From: Phalacrocorax aristotelis
Lineage: Eukaryota; Chordata; Aves; Suliformes; Phalacrocoracidae
DNA: 64,000 nt
Direction: 5' to 3'
Assembly (NCBI RefSeq): GCF_949628215.1
Contig: NC_134277.1
Span: 88,959,963-89,023,962, forward strand
Both the position numbers and the translations under genes were made by a program. The notes beneath the pieces are model-generated. The model ran no database searches and was not told the origin of the DNA. It saw only the letters and a list, made by a program, of their open reading frames with translations. Positions 35,221 through 49,100 of this stretch are shown in pieces. Within the stretch, counting starts at the first letter, position 1. Every line of letters begins with the position of its first letter.

Positions 35221-38200
35221 GCAGCTGAGTGGAGGGTAATTCAAGTCTGGACTTAAATCGCAGAGGTGGTGCATGCCCAAGTTACAATTTTATAACTATC
35301 TTCCCCGAAATTTAACCACATTAGTACCTTCAAGATTACCTTCTTCAAGCACCAGAGCTGCTGGTAGGATATATGATACCGGCTTGTGTAAGCAAAAAAA
35401 AAAAAAAGAAGAAAATCAGGAAAATGTGAAGGCTTGGTGTGTCTCTCCAGTAGCTGTATAATTACAGTAAAGTGCTGCAATAAAACATTTGTGGGCAACG
35501 CTGTCATATTCAGCACTTCTGTGACCTTCCTCTCAGAAAGGCAAGGTGAAAAAACTCCCACTTAAAACTGAAAAAAAAAAAGAATTTATTTTAAAAGTAA
35601 GCTCATTTTCATCTTGACAAATCATCCTGGCATATTAAAAAAGTACCAGTGTAGTGTTGAGGATATAAGAAATGCCAGTGTATTCAGTTTGTCTGAACAA
35701 GAAAAACCCAATGAAAAAAACAGATGAAAATACTAAGAAATGGGGCACTTCAATTTCCAAGTACATTCATAATTACCACTCTTTATTCCCCAAACATGTA
35801 GCCACTGTTGTTACTCTGTTATGATAAATATAAACTAAATGCTGTATAAAAGTCTCTAAATTATCATTCACATTAAAAAGGCCATGGCAGTGTTAATGTG
35901 TATAATTCTCCAATTTCAGTCTTTCGTGGTAGGCTTTTTTAAATTAAATGAAAACTTTTGAAGTGAGTTGCTGTATGTTGCCAGGAACTAATTTCATTCC
36001 TATCTCTGCCAATCTATTCAGCCATTTAAATTACCTAGCAACCATTATATGTATGCAATCTTCTCAGCATTTAGAGAGAATTAATCCCCAAATTTTGTTC
36101 TTACTCAGTGTTTTGGGTGGGCTACACAATAGCTTACAGGTAAACATGAGTTGAAGACAGGCCATAATATAATTTAAACAGAAAAGGAAAAAACCTGAAT
36201 ATTTTATTATAAGTTAAATTAAATTAAATCTCTCTTTTTCAACTTTCTTGGTGTTTTTCATGAACATATTATTAATCATTAACTATTTAGCAATATGTTA
36301 GGTGTTCTTTGCCTGAGAAATACCCACAGCTTAAGTAATTTTTAATTTTTGGTACAGAGGAGGATGTTAGAATGTTCTTAGCTTCTGACTGTCACTGAGA
36401 TCAAGAATTAGCGCCAACAGGCACGGAACAAACATACTGGAAAAAATATCTCTGCTCCAAGTAAGTTATTATGTGGATAACAGAGGAAATATGGGCATTT
36501 TGCAGGTGGAAACTGAAGGCAGTAATAGCTGTAACCCCAAATCATGGAAGGTTATGACAAAAGGAAGGGCATATTTAGAGTGGATGGGAGGAGCGGAAAA
36601 AAGACAAGATTCTTTTGAACATGGTTTTATTTCGGTAAAGCATTTTGGTTTTGTAAGATTTAAATGCTTAGAAAATACATTGTCTTTTTTCCAAAAGTTC
36701 TCTTAAGAGAATACAAAATAAATATTGCAGAATTGAAACTATCCAGCATTTGTACTACGACATTTCCATCTTTCCCCCCTTCATAGAAACAATAAAAATG
36801 ATTCCCTTACATTTTTAGAGTTGTTTTGAAAGTTTGGAGCATTGAAGAAGCCAAACGGCAAAACCTAAGGCTTTTCTGTTTTTCTTTAGCTGAACACTTC
36901 AAATCGCATTTATTTTCTTAACCAGTTTGGTTTTTTTCGGTGCTGTCCTAGTTTTTTTCCTCAGCTGTCCGCCTGACTCTCTCCACAAAAATGGTTCAGT
37001 GGTTATGAACAGCAAGTTTCAGAAATGTGGAAAACAAAATGGATTATCTTAAGGGAAACCAAATGGATGTTAGTTTATCTTAAAAAATCAGGCAGTATTT
37101 GGGATGAACATGTATTTGGTTCCTAAACAACTGATGCACCACCGCTAGGGAGGTCTGGAGTTTCCATAGCAGGAGAAAAACTGTTTAGAGCAAGCACTCT
37201 GGTGTTCAGCGCGAAGTATGGCCTACAGAAAATAAGCCTGGAAAAATCAGAAAGCACAAAGGTCTGAGGACGACAAATACACAGGGCAAAAGCCATTGCC
37301 ACCATGGATCTTCCCTGTGCACTGCGGGGCCTTTAGAGGACGCGCTTCCTGGTGACTGGCCCTTTTGGCATGCCATCTCGTAAACCTGGCCCTAACCAGC
37401 AGGTAGCTGCTGTGCCAGCGGATTCCTGGCACAGAGATGGAGAGAAGTAGTCTCAAAAGTACTGCGTGTGCACTAATGTTTACTGCTGCACCAGGAGGAT
37501 GGCCCAGGCTTTTGGACTGATGGTAGATACTGACTCTGAAGCCTCGGGATTGACCGATGTGTTTCCTTTCAGCTGGTGTTTGCCTCTTACCAAATCTAGG
37601 TTATGATTAGTAGCTACCTGAGGAATCAAACTTCCTGAATGAAAATGTGACTTGTGATTCATGTTTTGCACACCTGCTGTATGCCATAAAACACGAAGCA
37701 TTATGGCATCGAACATACATTTAGGGATGAACATAATGGCTCAGCACCATCAGACACTGCCATGATATAGGCTCCAGATCTGCTCATTTTAGAAAATATG
37801 TCTGAGGAGATGCTTGGCTATGCACCAGGGTTTGTTTTATGGATTATTAATGTTTCAACCAAGAAAAAAACTATGCCCGCTACCATTGTCAGACAGAGGT
37901 GAGGTTTTGCTAGAGTGCAAAAAAACCTAGCCTGAAATGATATACAGGAGAAATCACTGTTGAAGAGGCTTGATTGAGAAGAAAATCCAGGGTGTTTATC
38001 TATGTCTAGATTTCAAGAAGCTAGGTAATACTTGGATGATTGACACACATCTATTTCCACGCATTAAAGAGATATTTGCAAAAGTTCATGACTCTTTTCA
38101 AGGTCTGCAGAATGTGCATCACCAAATTACATCGCTTAAACTCAGCAGGGATCTTTTGACATGTACTAGTTACAGTAGATTTTCTGTTTAAATACATAGG

Positions 38201-38320
38201 CCCTACCAACTTGGTTGGGATCCCGCTGTCATGCTGAAAGCAGAGCCAATGGCTGTTATTAGCCTACCTGGGATTCATTGCTCTGTGGATGTTGTTGCTC
38301 GGTGAAGGACTCCTGGGCTG

Positions 38321-38398
38321 AAAAAAACAACAAAACAAAAACTAAAACCAAACCCAAAAAACACAAAACAAAAACCCAAACCACCACCACCACCACCA
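38321..38398. repeat. A/C-rich simple sequence with (CCA)6
   Basis: A-rich tract interrupted by C (38321-38380), leading into six CCA triplets (38381-38398). Confidence 0.85.
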
Positions 38399-38545
38399 TA
38401 AGAACCAACGAAAAAAAAAGGGCTGTATTTGCTTCCTAATTACTGTAGTATCATTTGAGGCACACGGCTCTTTACCTAAAACACTTCCATCAACTTCAAG
38501 TGAACTTCTAGATAGTTAGATATTTGTGTCATTAGATTAGAATGA

Positions 38546-38562
38546 TTTTTTTTTTTTTTTTT
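38546..38562. repeat. T17 homopolymer
   Basis: Seventeen consecutive T. No retrocopy signature noted beside it. Confidence 0.85.
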
Positions 38563-40429
38563 GCATACTTCTCCTTTTTCTCCTTGGTAATAGAGGGTGT
38601 GGTGCGAAACATGTTAGCATTGCCAAGTAACTGCTTGTAAGTCCTTCTGAGGACGTGTTGGTTCTCATGTCTTTAAAAATCTGTGGAAATATCCTTACAG
38701 ATGACAGCAGTTAGGAATTATCCTCAGTATTTATCAGGAACAATCTTATTTCACCAGAAAACTTTTTCTTGACCTTTCACATGTTATCAGAGGTTATGAC
38801 TGCCAACCAAATTAAACTGAACTCCTCAAGGTGTGGTTCAGTTCTACTTCATTTAAAACTGAGCATTGCCAAAAAGAGAACATGTCTATTGTGGAGAATG
38901 ATCCAAATAGGCACTCCAGGTACTTTCTATAATGACAACTATGTTATTGCCTCTGATTCTCCTGCACTGACTAGGAGGGGAGTACAGGAATGCTTAGATT
39001 TCTAATGAATTGTCATTGCTTTTTCTCAAATATTTGCAGCAACAGGAAAAAGGATGGGAGTTGTCTTGGCCAGAGAGAAGTGAGCTATGGTCTAAAGGTT
39101 AGAGTTATTGCAGGTTAATCAGAGTCAATGACCTCCATTTTGTGAAGTTGTCTGATTTCTGTAGTAACTTTTACTTCATTGTAGCTTGCACACTGAGAAC
39201 TGGGCATAAATCCCACCTTTTGCTTGTTTCCCTATGGCAATGATGCATTTCCTGTGTGTACTGCCTCTACTGTATGGTCAGGGAATAAAGTGAAGAAACC
39301 ACTTGATGCTTTTGATGTCTAAAGAGGAGAACAAAATACTTGGCTCAGTGAAGTAGATTTTCAGTTGGGTGACTGACATGGAATTTCAAACACATTTACT
39401 ACTCAAAACCTATATTTTTGGGCCCTTTGTGGATCAGTTAAACATTTTGTTTTACTCTTTTTTTAATGCAATCCTCATGTCAGATGGGCCTCTGCCAGGG
39501 CCTCAGCCTGCTAAAGGGCCTCAGGTGCTAAAGAAAGAGTCATCTCACAAAGATGATGATGCACACAGAAATGGCAGTACATGGTATTTCTTTCTCATGG
39601 CCTTGTCCTCAGAGGGTCTGAAGAGTGTCTGAGCAGCTTAGCTCAGCATCCCCATTCAGCTCCTGAGAACAAGCCTGATTGCAATCTGTCCTTTTCAAAG
39701 GAGGACATCTGGAAAAGTCCCTAATTTAGAAGTAAGCATCTTAGCTTATCCCTGCTTTAGCAGGAAGAGTCTTCTGAGAGCCTGTATTTCCTGATTCATT
39801 ATCAACTGAGCACTGAGAACACAAATTACTGTCAAAAACCTGTACCAAATTTTATAGGCAGGACTTTCATATTCAGGGTAGCAAATGGGGTTCTCCTTCT
39901 CTTTAGCTTTTCCCTGAATCCTCAAGTTTAATTTTTTTCCTCTCTTCTTTCAGTGATCTTCTACCAGGAAGGAAAGCAGGGGCCTTCAAATGATTAATAG
40001 CCTCCTGAGGAGATGCACTATCTCTACTTTCCTTACATAGTCCTGGTCCTCCTGAGCCCATTCCTGATCCCGCTTGTATGGAAGGGCAGGGGAGGATTTA
40101 TACAGCAAAGGGCAAGGAGCTCTCCAGGAGGCCTGAACCTCGTGGTTGCTTCAAGGAAAGCAAAGGCTCATGGACAACTCTCTTCCTCCCTCCATCTTGC
40201 TCCCGATGGGGGTAAGCTGACGCTGGGCAAATGGTGTTTCTCCTTCTGTACTAGGGTCCTGCCATGCAGGATTGTGGGAACAGCAGCCAGGAGCTGTACA
40301 GATGCAAAGCGTGGCGGAAACGATTGTGGTGAATAGCATGCCCAAAATAAGCATGTGCAGGTGACTGAGAGAAGAAGGACTAGGAGAGAGACTAGAAGTC
40401 AAGAACTGGTAATAGAGGGTGGTCCTTGA

Positions 40430-40550
40430 AAACGGGCAAAAGGCAAGTGTCACAGCCACCCTCAAGGCAAAGAAGGAGAATCCAGGGAACTACAGGTGAA
40501 GCAGCCTCGTCTCAGTCCATAGGAAGATTATGGAACGCACAGTGAAAGAG
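40430..40550 (+). mobile_element. CR1 LINE fragment, reverse transcriptase region, strongly diverged
   Basis: The stretch GGCAAGTGTCACAGCCACCC... GGGAACTACAGG ... CTCAGTCCATAGGAAGATTATGG follows the CR1 ORF2 region that encodes N-Y-R-P-V-S-L-T-S-V-P-G-K-I-M-E. Frameshifts and stops interrupt it. Edges are approximate. Confidence 0.7.
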
Positions 40551-42002
40551 CCTTATGGCCGCTGTGTCCTGGAGACCGTGAGCAGGAGCGTGGACAGATC
40601 CAGAGAGGTGGCAGAGCCTCATGGGTGCCACAAGAGGGCATCCCTGCTCCAGCCCCAGGAGGTGGTTCAGCGACTGTGAGAAGAGGGTGACAGAGAAGAG
40701 TGTCTCTGGAGCCTGCATTGGGCCAGCCAGGCAGGGACCACGGTGGTATGCACCTGGCTGGGGCCATCTGGCAAGCTGACGGTCCATGAAATGAACAGCT
40801 GCAGATGTTGGGAAGCCTATTACCTTGAATGCTGCCACCTGATTAAGCGTATTACCTGAGAGGCCCCATGGCATTTCCATGTGTCTGAAGCCTTCACCAT
40901 CTGAAGCAGCATCCTGCACAGCTGCCCTGCACCTTGCTAGCACTGGTGGCAGCTGAATGAGTGAGTCATCAGGGGCTGCTGATCTGCTGTCCTGCCTCAG
41001 GCTGCCATATCTTGCTGTATCTTCACTAGAATAACCCCCAGATCACATCCCATGACTGCCAAAACCCCTTCAGCTGGGTCAGTCATTGCCTGTGCGCAGC
41101 TGGGTCTGGAGGTGGTTGGGGAGAAAGATCCGAGGGCTTGGTGCTTCCCCCAGGAGTGTCTGGGTGATGCATCTGCTGCTGCTGGTCTGTGCCTCCAGTC
41201 AGCTGCAGAAAGAGTGATGCTCCTCGAGCCCCAGCAGGGAGCAGTCCCAGCTCCTGCCCAGGGACTGGCCCTTGCTCTCTGTTCAGTACTGATGCACCAA
41301 ATGGTCTCACGTGAGGAGTGTGTTGAGTGAGCATGGCTGTAAAGGATTGGGTCTGGTCTGGCAGCATGTCAGCACAGCCCTACTGAGCAGCATGTGCCTG
41401 TGAATTGATGTTTTCTCACCAGCAGCCTTGGTCTTGCTATGACAGGAGGAAGTCCAAGTAGGTCAGGTGAGAGGGGACCCAGACCTGTCTAGTTTGTCTA
41501 AGCAATGGGGACCTCTGTAGATGGATTGGAAATCTGTACAGCAAAGAGCACTTGCACTTGGTTTTCTGCTTCAAATTTTCTTAGTGCGGTCCAAAATTGG
41601 CTTTTGAAAATGTACGCTTATGTTAAATATGTTGGTGTATTTATGTTAATATATCTTTCATTATTATATCTGAAATGTTCTCGGTCCAGCAGTATGTGGA
41701 TTTTGGATGTGGGATCAACTGCAGGTCAGCTATCATGACCAGAAAAGGGTTGAATTTAGATTGTCACTGAAAGACACATGAGAAGGCATTAAAGACCACG
41801 TTCTGGTTCTGAAAACCCATATTTATAACACGCAGAGCAACAAAACATTTGCTAAAGGGGAAGTACAGTTCAGTTACTTTTCCATCTATTTTTACATCAC
41901 ACTTTCTCTACCTGCTATATTCCAGTTGCTATATTGATCTCTGTCAACTTCTCAAAGGTATTTACTAATGTCCTGCACTTTAGTATCACCTATCAGAGCA
42001 AA

Positions 42003-42068
42003 GCATCATCTAGGTTGGAAGAGACCTTTAAGACCATCAAGTCCAACCATAAACCAAGGTTCAACTCT
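42003..42068 (-). mobile_element. CR1 LINE 3' end fragment
   Basis: ATCTAGGTTGGAAGAGACC, TTTAAGACCATCAAGTCCAACC and a following TAAACC are the reverse complement of a CR1 3' terminus. This is a short old copy. Confidence 0.7.
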
Positions 42069-42563
42069 GAAATGCTGCTGCATGTCATGGAAGACTCAGC
42101 TTCACTAAAAATGACAACAGAGACACCTTGCATCTATAAAATTCCCTCTCACAGATGAATTGCTCTCATTCAGAAAAGGAAATTGTAACGGACATTGTTA
42201 TCTGAGCCTTCTCTGCCGCAACTTCATTTCAGATCATTAAACAACTTGTTACAGACAAACTGAGTACTCAGTAAGATTCTTTGCATACTCATTTTGTTAT
42301 TTAATAGGGATGTATTTTAATGAAAGTTGGAAGCTGAAAGATACAAATTTTCACTCTCCTGGATGTCCATCCTAAATCCATTGTACTTTCAAAATTGCTG
42401 TATATATTTAGTGTTGTGCTCCATGGGCAAATCGAAGTCCCTCCCGGAACCCAGGGAATAAAGTGAGTGGGGCCTTGGGAAAGTGGTGTGGACTGGGACA
42501 TGTACTGGCTTGGCTCTTCTGAGATTTGGTTGAGCTTGGCTTCTTCTTCAGCATCTCAGTCAT

Positions 42564-42567
<4 letters not shown>

Positions 42568-42597
<30 letters not shown>
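42568..42597. repeat. T30 homopolymer
   Basis: Thirty consecutive T, i.e. a poly(A) on the minus strand. The sequence to its right, read on the minus strand, shows no recognisable retrocopied gene. The length is likely variable. Confidence 0.85.
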
Positions 42598-42602
<5 letters not shown>

Positions 42603-45226
42603 TGGAGCTGGAAAAAGCCATATATTTCTTGTTTTCAGGAAAAACAAATTCAGAAAAAAATATATTTTCTTCTTCGTAAAATTTGCATTTAAGATAAATG
42701 GACAGCCATTTAGTGAAAGAGAATAGAAAGTTATGAGTGTGACAAGGAGCTTATAATTGTTGCCTTTCAGCTGCTGTTGGGAAATCACAGAAAGAGGTGT
42801 TCCTCAAAAAGATACCATATCTAAAGAATATGAAGAATTCCTAACAGCCTTTAAAGTCTGCAGACTCTCTGGGAGGTTTCCAGGAGTAAGCAACATGACT
42901 GCCAGTAGTTCAATTGCCTGAAAGATGAACATAAACACATCAAAAATTACTCTGAACTGTACCCAGGTGAAATGTGCAGAACCTAGTTTGCACTTAGGGA
43001 AACCAGTTGTTTCCCAAATTTCACAACAACTTTTTATCCCATCAAAGCAGAAAACATAAAATAGGCCTTTTAACAAACCTATATTATAAAAGCATCTTGC
43101 TTGGTAATGAAGAGCCTTAATTACAAATGCCAAAGCAGGAGTCTGTTGTTTAATTTCTGACTTTCTATGTGCATAATTTATAAGTTCACTGAGGAATGTG
43201 CAGTTTCATTGCTTTTCTTCTGACTCATGCCGTGCTTACTGTTTGCTCTCAAGTCACATAATATGTATTTGTCCCTGGGAATTCATTTAGCTCTCAGAGC
43301 TTTAAGTTTTAAAATATTGGCATTTATGTCTTTTCTCACAGGAAAGAATTTATCATCATTTGTTGCCTAATATACAGAAATGGTTGTGCTCAGCTAAACC
43401 ATGGATTTTAACTCTAGGGAACTAAAATAAACTGGCTGTGTTTTTTTTAAGGATAAATACATATAATCAGAAAAATCCATGTGATAAAAATTCAGTTTCG
43501 GTGCCACTTTTGAAGAAATTTCAGGGGAAGAGGTCAGCAGCAGACACCGGTTTCTGCTTAAAACCAGAGAGGGAGTGTTAGAATAGCTAATAGTATACTG
43601 GTATCTGACTGGAATGAGAGGAATCAGGCTTCTGGTTCCTGCTAACATGAAAATATAAGTGGCTGTACAAAGGCAGGATCTCCCAGAGAAGACAGAGGGT
43701 AAGAAGTAGGCATGTGGGTATGGTAGTCTCCACACAAATAGCGTGGTGGGGCAGTAGCTTGTACATGGATCTTTGATGCAGCATATATATGTTAAATTTC
43801 AAGGCCACACTGAGGGCATATGTCTTGGGTAGAAAGTCCTGGGTCCTTCTTTCAGGACCAGCCTATCCAAGACTTACTTCCACAGTGTTATTCCTATCTC
43901 CTTTATATCCAAGTTTTATTTTTGTATAGACATTCACACAAATGCTATCCCATTAATGTCAATCTATCGCTCTCTCATGCGAAAAAGTGTGTGATGGTAG
44001 AAACACACTATGAATTCCTTCTGTGGAGAAGATGGCTAATTTCCTTTCCCTTCTCGCCCGCCCCACCTTAATCCATGTAACAAGCCTGAAGATCATCCAC
44101 ACACTGAAGAACTCATTTATTGTTTGTATCTGAGCTTACAAGAAGGTTTGCATAAGGAGGAAAGGAAACCCACTGGGGTCTGGCTTGGTAGAAGTAAGCA
44201 GTGTTTTCACTCAAAAAATGGATCTCAGCTCTCCAAGCAAACCTACAAGCAAGCCAGGAGATCTGGGGAAGCTAATAAGTTGTGGTGCATACCCTTGGTC
44301 TCTTTGAAGACAGGCAGGTGAGTGGGGATTTGATTCCAGCTTGCTGGGGAAGGGTTTCAGGTTTGGGTTGGTTTTTCCTCTTGAGCCAGGAGAACAGGCT
44401 GTACTGAACAGATGAGCTTGGCCCGAGGTCTGAGCTGCAGCTCAGGACAGGGCTCTGGAAGGGGCCTGTCTTACGGTAGCTGCTGTGTCAAGTACAGACA
44501 CGCCATCATCTCTATAGCTTCCTGTGGGGAAAAAGGGGAAGATCAAAGACCTGAGAGAGGAACCTTGTGAAGGATTGAATAAGGTGGCCCTAAGATTTTT
44601 GCCTCACAGCCCATAACCTGTCAGCTCTCTGAGATCTCATTGTGGATCTGTCAGAGAACTGAGGTCCATTTGTTTCAGACCAGAAGGAAGAAATACGCTG
44701 GAAATTGTCAGGACTGGAGGTGGTAATATCAGCCCTTAAGAGCAAATCTGATCAGGCCTTGAAGTTTCCTGCTTAAGCTCATGCTTTCTCCTTGCTGAAA
44801 CCTCCAGTTTGAAACTCACTAGTCCACAAGTTAGCTGTGGATAAGTGATCTTGGGAGTTCACTTTTTGTTGACACAACTGCTTCAGCACACATTGCCCTT
44901 GCAAAAGTTTTAACTGTCCAGGTGGGCAGGGGCAGATGTTGGGGCGGGCAGGGGTAGACAACCTCTTCCACACCATGAAGTTTGATGCCACACACAGCAG
45001 ATATTCTTTCTGGCCTGGATAGGGAGGGCAGTGACCGCAGTCTGGTTGGCCTCCCCGGCCCAAGTGCTCCCTTCCATACATAGTGCATGTTGCCTGTGTG
45101 TCTGCCTGTGCCTGCCCTGGGCAGCGCTGAGCAGGAGACACGCGGTGTTCTGGCCCTTTCCCTGCCTGGACCCCTTTTCTCTCTGAGATCCTCTATTATG
45201 TGTTTACTCCACTTTATGCTCAGCGA

Positions 45227-45267
45227 CTCTTAGAAACTTATTGGACTCTTAGAAACTCTTAGAAACT
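45227..45267. repeat. Three copies of CTCTTAGAAACT
   Basis: The 12-mer occurs at 45227-45238, 45246-45257 and 45256-45267, the last two sharing two bases. A small local tandem duplication. Confidence 0.85.
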
Positions 45268-46149
45268 GGCACAGACTGTGGGGTAGGTGTGCTTGCTCCC
45301 AGCACAGACTCAACCATTTACAGGATTACACTGAAATGTAATTTCTTCCCTCTAGGTCAAAGTTCATTATTTCGCTTTAGGAAAAGGGTAAGAGTGGGTG
45401 CTTTCTGCAAACGTATTTAATAAAGTACCTTCATTGCTCTGAAGTGATTTATGTGTGCTAATTACCTTGTAATATAATTAGAAGCTCTTATATTTACTTT
45501 CCTTAAACTTCCTGCTTTGATGTTGCACTTGGGCATCTGTATTGCTTTGTGGGACACAGTCCAAAGCTGTCTGGATCCCGTCCAAGATTACTAATGCGTA
45601 GACATGTTTGTAAAACAGGACTCTTAAAGTCGAGCAAACATGGGAAAAAGATTTTTTGTTCCTGGCACTCTGTTTAAAAATTTGGAGTTTACAACACTGA
45701 TTTAGTATAGTAATTTTTGCCAGAATTGTTCAATAATCAGCGATAATAGTAACATTTCCCCTTTTTCCAGTTTGGGAAAAAACCCTAAAAGTTCATCTAG
45801 AAGATGTATAACCTGTGGGACATCATATGAAAGTGGAAATTTTGGGGTTGTCTTGGCTTTAAAAAAGATCTCTTGGAAAATCTCAGTCCAATCAAACTGT
45901 TGAAGTGCACACTGGGAGTTCACAGAGGAGAAGCCAGGTGCCTACTCTTGAAAGTTGCCTCTTCTGCAAAGTGGGGTAAATTCTACTGGTGCAAGGTGCA
46001 GACTGAAATTGTGCTTGTACCTCAGTGCAAACACAGCCTCAATTACAAGCAAAGAAAATGACCCCCTTCTAGCTGATTAATCCCAGAAAGTTCCTGAAAC
46101 ATAAAATGAGCATTAGATGAGTTTTGTATGAGACAAGTCATACCAAATA

Positions 46150-46180
46150 AAGAAAAAAAAAAAGAAAAGAAAAAGGAAAA
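46150..46180. repeat. A-rich simple sequence
   Basis: A-runs interrupted by G. Low complexity. Confidence 0.8.
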
Positions 46181-49100
46181 GGGACTTGTGTCCTGGAGCA
46201 AACCAGACCAAATATATGTATTTTTAAATCAACATTTTATGGGGAAAATTCTGCATACAAAATTAAGCTTTCCATTACTAAATATGTAGAATGAATTAAT
46301 CCTTGAATGTAATAGTCTGAGTGGTGGATAACTAAAAAGAAGTACTTTCTAGTTATTTCTGGATTCCAAATTTTTGTAGTTTTAGAGAAGATGACAAAAT
46401 ATTTGGTAAGAAAAAATAATAGACATATTCTTAAACCATACAAAAGATAGATGTTTAGGTTTTTAGTTAAGGAAATCAGCCCTTAACCCATGCAGTTATC
46501 CATGTAACCTTATTTCTATTGTCTTGCTCATGTCTCTAGGGTTCAGTGCAACTGTGATGCTGCCTCTGATCTGGGTACCTATTTTGGAGCTATTGCTCCA
46601 AAATGCGCTATTTTCCCTATATATTGCTATTAATATTCATTATTATTACGAATCATGTGCCTTGTACTGAAATTCCATTAAAAGTGTTTCTTAAAAATGT
46701 GATGAGCTACTGAATAACTTAGAAACACCTGGACAGGGTTAGGTAATTTTAATATGCCTCTTTGCATGTCACCTGCAATATTAAAATAGTTTTCTTGTTA
46801 TGGCTTTAGCATAATTAAAGTTATACTCCACCGTTTTGCTATAAAGTTCACAGAACACACCCTCTGAAAACCCACAAGCTCTTTCAGCAAAAAATAGGAA
46901 ATTTAAGGCTAAACATGCAAATTTAGTTTAGATAAAATGATAAAAATTAATCCAAATCAGGGATGAGAAACACAGAAGCTGTTGGGTCAACCAGTTCTGC
47001 AAGCCAACAAGCAAATTAGCAACATATGTATTGAAAACATTTTTTTGCAGATCATCCTTCTGTCCCTGTGGTCAGAGCCATACTTTTGATTTGAGGGAGA
47101 AAAGTAGTTGTATGCTCTGAGAGATGACCCTAGCCTACCCAAAAGAAAAACGGGACACTCAGAGGGCCATTAAAAGGAACAACCAGAAACCAGTTGACAG
47201 CAGTGGCGTCAAATAACTTACAGAAATGGAGTAGAGTGGAAAGCCAGGAAAGGGGGCGGATGCAAGATAGAGGTGGCCAAAGGGGAGAGACGATGGCAGA
47301 TTCGGTCCATTATTTTTAGCAGCAAGTAAAAGCACAGGGGAGTGGGAGCAGGGTGAGAGATGCAAAGATTAATAGCAAAGAAGCAACAATCAACCTGGCC
47401 TGGGCCTTGGTGCCCTGTGAGGATAGGTGTGTGCTCTGCTCGGTGCAGGGAACATGGCAGTGCCTGCCAGCACCGTACCAGATGAAGCAGATAAGGTCAC
47501 TCCCACAGAGGAGAGGCTTCGGAAGCTTTCTTCTTAGACACACAGGAAAGCATGAGAAAGAGCCTGGGTATGGTTCACTACTATCCAAATCAGGGAACTC
47601 CTGGAGATTTTTTTAATGCTCCAGGCAAAGGCAGCCATGAACTCCAGAGACCCATGCTAGGTAAATGGTAAAGAGCAAAATTGTAAGTGTGAGACTAGTT
47701 TTCACTGATAGCAGTGAAAGTATCTGAACATGTAAACCTCCTGCCAGGCCTTGATTTGCAATAACAAGAGTTGGCTCGATTTCCAAGGGTCTTATTCAAA
47801 CACTGACTAGAGACCGAAGCCAGAAACCTGGAAAATGAAATCAGATTTGTTAAACTATATTTCTTCACTCCCAAGTGATGACTCACTAGACAAGTTTAGG
47901 TACACAGCTTTTTTACTGGATGGAGGGAAAGGAATCAGAACGACATAGAGAATCAAAAGCCACAAACCCAGCTCCAAATTACAAGCCCGCTAATTAGGCC
48001 CTCTTTTTTCAGAGATGTTGTGTGAGAGGGGCTAGCTATGGTCCCCATCCTGTAGCCGCCCAAGTCCCAAAGGATGCCTCTTGCTCTCAGGTCAGGTGCT
48101 GTGTTCAGAGCCCTCACTGACTTTACAGCTGGCCCTGCAGAGCTGAGCTGGCCTGACCCCATCCCACCATGCCTCTGTGCTAAACCTTTCTGAAAGCCTC
48201 TCCACTGGTTTCTCACGAGGTACCCTCAGCAGTGGCAACCTCTTAACAAGGCTGCTATTGCTGGCAGGACCCATGCAAGAGGAGAGGGGAGCCTCGCCAT
48301 CCCCCTTGCCTTGTCTGCAGCTTCCAGGCTGCAAGCAGAGCATCACTCATCATAGGCACTTTCAATAGGTTTTTCACAACATAAATACAACATTTGTAAT
48401 GATTTCAAATATCTGACCAGTCTGTTGCTACCAACAGCACTCCGAGTGCTGTACCAGGTGACGGTAAATGGGGCCTGTTTAAGCCTGTCCATTGGTCTCT
48501 CCCTTGGATTCTTTCACTTCTGCACTAGATGACAGTAGAGTACTTGCCTTTCTGGGTTTTTATCTACCAGTAGTTGTCTGGGAGAGAGTATCTTTCTATT
48601 TTGCCTCAGGACAGCAGGCTTGCATGTCGTAGGATCTTATTTCTTATGTTAACATACAGATAAAATGCAGCCAACAGCTGTGAGGATTTACTTCGGGGTT
48701 TTATTCCATGCCCATTTCTATAAAACCAGGAGGAGCAATTGGAGGAGTATTGGTGCAAACCATCAGGAAAAAAATAAAACCTAGCAAAAACCAGCTGTGT
48801 GTTTCAGGTGAAGGAGAAGTTTGACCACTGTGTGTTTGAACAACTGAATCTGTTGTGCTCATTCCAACCCTTGTCTGTCGTCTTCTGTCTTCTGACTTCT
48901 GTTTATTTTTTTTTTTAAACCTAAACATAGAGATGTTCACAGCCACCTTAAAAAATAAATTTATAAGTTGCTAGAGGATGTAGGAAATGCATGTGTGCAA
49001 TGAACTCCATAATTCTGAGTCTATTACAGAGGTGATTATATCTTACAGAGAAAGGAGACAGTCTCTTCAAGTATGGGAGACCTAAATGATTTAGGGTTTG

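Noticed and set aside
42598-42790. Possible processed pseudogene ending in the T30 (poly-A on the minus strand)
   Set aside because: The sequence next to the tract, read on the minus strand, has no polyadenylation signal and matches no gene I recognise.
44779-45141. 120-codon Cys/Pro-rich minus-strand open frame between the genes
   Set aside because: No family recognised, no signal peptide at the start, no splice context. Cysteine content alone is not evidence of a gene.
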